DNA of 5,452 nt. It comes from Bacillota bacterium (GTDB lineage Bacteria > Bacillota > Clostridia > Christensenellales > UMGS416). Shown in pieces: positions 5,133 through 5,452 of this stretch. The notes under the pieces were generated by a model, which searched no databases, was not told the DNA's origin, and worked only from the letters and a program-made list of their open reading frames with translations. A program made the translations under genes and the position numbers. The stretch's first letter is position 1. Each line of letters starts with the position of its first letter. The DNA is taken from the NCBI GenBank assembly GCA_023410875.1, contig JAEYPH010000020.1, positions 1 to 5,452 of the forward strand. Direction: 5' to 3'.

Positions 5133-5317
5133 GCGAAGGAAAAATTTCGCGCCTGTTGGCACGACCAAAGGGCTTTCCGGTCGCCCTTTGGAAACCTTCG
5201 GCACCAAAAGTTTGAATGATTATACAATTATGTGACTACCACGACAGCCCTTTGGAAAGGAGGGCTTACAAAGGCACGCAACCCTTTGCCGACGCGGATT
5301 CATTCCGCGGAGGCAAA
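5133..5317. repeat. Hairpin-rich gene-free stretch with alternative pairings
   Basis: No gene is visible from 5057 to 5402 on either strand. The stretch holds GCGAA/TTCGC (5133-5137 with 5146-5150); a perfect 9-bp hairpin CCAAAGGGC/GCCCTTTGG (5165-5173 with 5183-5191); a second exact copy of GCCCTTTGGAAA (5183-5194 and 5247-5258), so the left arm could pair with either; AGCCCT/AGGGCT (5246-5251 with 5261-5266); and TTTGCC-GA-CGCGG/CCGCG-GA-GGCAAA (5285-5297 with 5305-5317), two helices joined by tandem G-A mismatches. An AAAGGAGG at 5256-5263 resembles a ribosome site with no start codon behind it. It looks like an RNA leader or the remains of one cut off by the neighbouring insertion sequence. 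Confidence 0.45.
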
Positions 5318-5363
5318 CGAATAATTAGGGAACCACTGATTTAATCCACCCGGACCCAGGATT

Positions 5364-5372
5364 TGATATAAT
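5364..5372 (+). promoter_or_regulatory. Extended -10 promoter of the transposase gene
   Basis: TGATATAAT gives a perfect TATAAT (5367-5372) with the TGn extension. No good -35 box is seen, as is usual for extended -10 promoters. It lies 30 bases before the transposase start, and AGGG tracts (5390-5402) supply the ribosome binding site. Confidence 0.6.
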
Positions 5373-5402
5373 AGAGATATCGAATGAGCGAGGGATAAAG
5401 GG

Positions 5403-5452
5403 ATGGATAGGCAGCCAAGCTTCAGCGACATAGAATTTGCCGGGAAGAAAAA
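5403..5452 (+). CDS. IS5-type transposase, N-terminal 16 residues only
   Basis: The ATG opens a frame reading MDRQPSFSDIEFAGKK up to the window edge. The F-S-D-I-E-F/Y-A-G-K-K pattern at the very N-terminus is typical of IS5-family DDE transposases, which continue with a basic RR-containing stretch and then the catalytic domain. None of the catalytic residues are in the window. Preceded by an extended -10 promoter and a purine-rich AGGGATAAAGGG ribosome site. The match is short, so the family call rests on the start motif together with the TTAG-bounded end. Confidence 0.65.
   Translation, partial: MDRQPSFSDIEFAGKK

Larger units (their letters stand above)
5329..5452 (+). mobile_element. Left end of an IS5-family insertion sequence (continues past the edge)
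   Basis: The transposase start at 5403 lies about 75 bases inside a sequence that begins GGAACCACTGATTTAATCC at 5329 and is preceded by TTAG (5325-5328). TTAG fits the YTAR target duplicated by the IS5 subgroup, so 5329 is the probable first base of the terminal inverted repeat. The right end is outside the window, so neither the repeat nor the duplication can be checked here. Confidence 0.6.

Overview
The window looks like part of a moderately GC-rich low-GC-phylum (Firmicutes/Clostridia-type) anaerobe chromosome. This is inferred from strong GGAGG-type ribosome binding sites, sigma-A-like promoters, a fused CoA-disulfide reductase/rhodanese flavoenzyme, an Acr3 arsenite exporter controlled by a Cys-rich ArsR, and a double zinc-ribbon protein of a type common in Clostridia. 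No 16S or other taxonomic marker is present, so this is an inference. All five complete genes lie on the minus strand. The only plus-strand gene is the beginning of an IS5-type transposase cut off by the right edge.

Left edge (1-282): the tail of an unidentified plus-strand transcript ends in an intrinsic terminator (92-120). It abuts the minus-strand terminator (125-163) that ends the arsenic operon, so two transcription units converge here. Next is the operon, read right to left: arsR (3350-3009), acr3 (3012-1963, start overlapping the arsR stop as ATGA) and a CoA-disulfide reductase-like flavoprotein with a C-terminal rhodanese domain (1926-283). A good promoter (TTGACG, 17 bases, TATGAT) sits upstream of arsR among three related ArsR-operator-like dyads. 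In the inferred circuit ArsR represses the operon until arsenite binds its cysteines, Acr3 pumps arsenite out, and the flavoenzyme handles low-molecular-weight thiol/persulfide redox chemistry during the stress.

Middle (3455-3780): about 300 bases without a convincing gene, but with several perfect hairpins, a tandem palindrome and a 21-codon reading frame behind a very strong Shine-Dalgarno but with an ATT start. A minus-strand terminator (3736-3767) ends the next gene, a 97-residue protein with two four-cysteine zinc ribbons (4074-3781). Its roughly 260-base leader (about 4336 to 4075) is the most interesting element of the window. It folds into several long perfect helices, and a 14-bp long-range helix buries the Shine-Dalgarno of the zinc-ribbon gene, so it looks like a large structured cis-regulatory or orphan non-coding RNA.

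Right (4451-5452): a GNAT-family acetyltransferase (5056-4451), then a hairpin-rich gene-free stretch (5057-5324) with mutually exclusive pairing possibilities, then the left end of an IS5-family insertion sequence (from about 5329, next to a TTAG target-like tetranucleotide) with an extended -10 promoter and the first 16 codons of its transposase.
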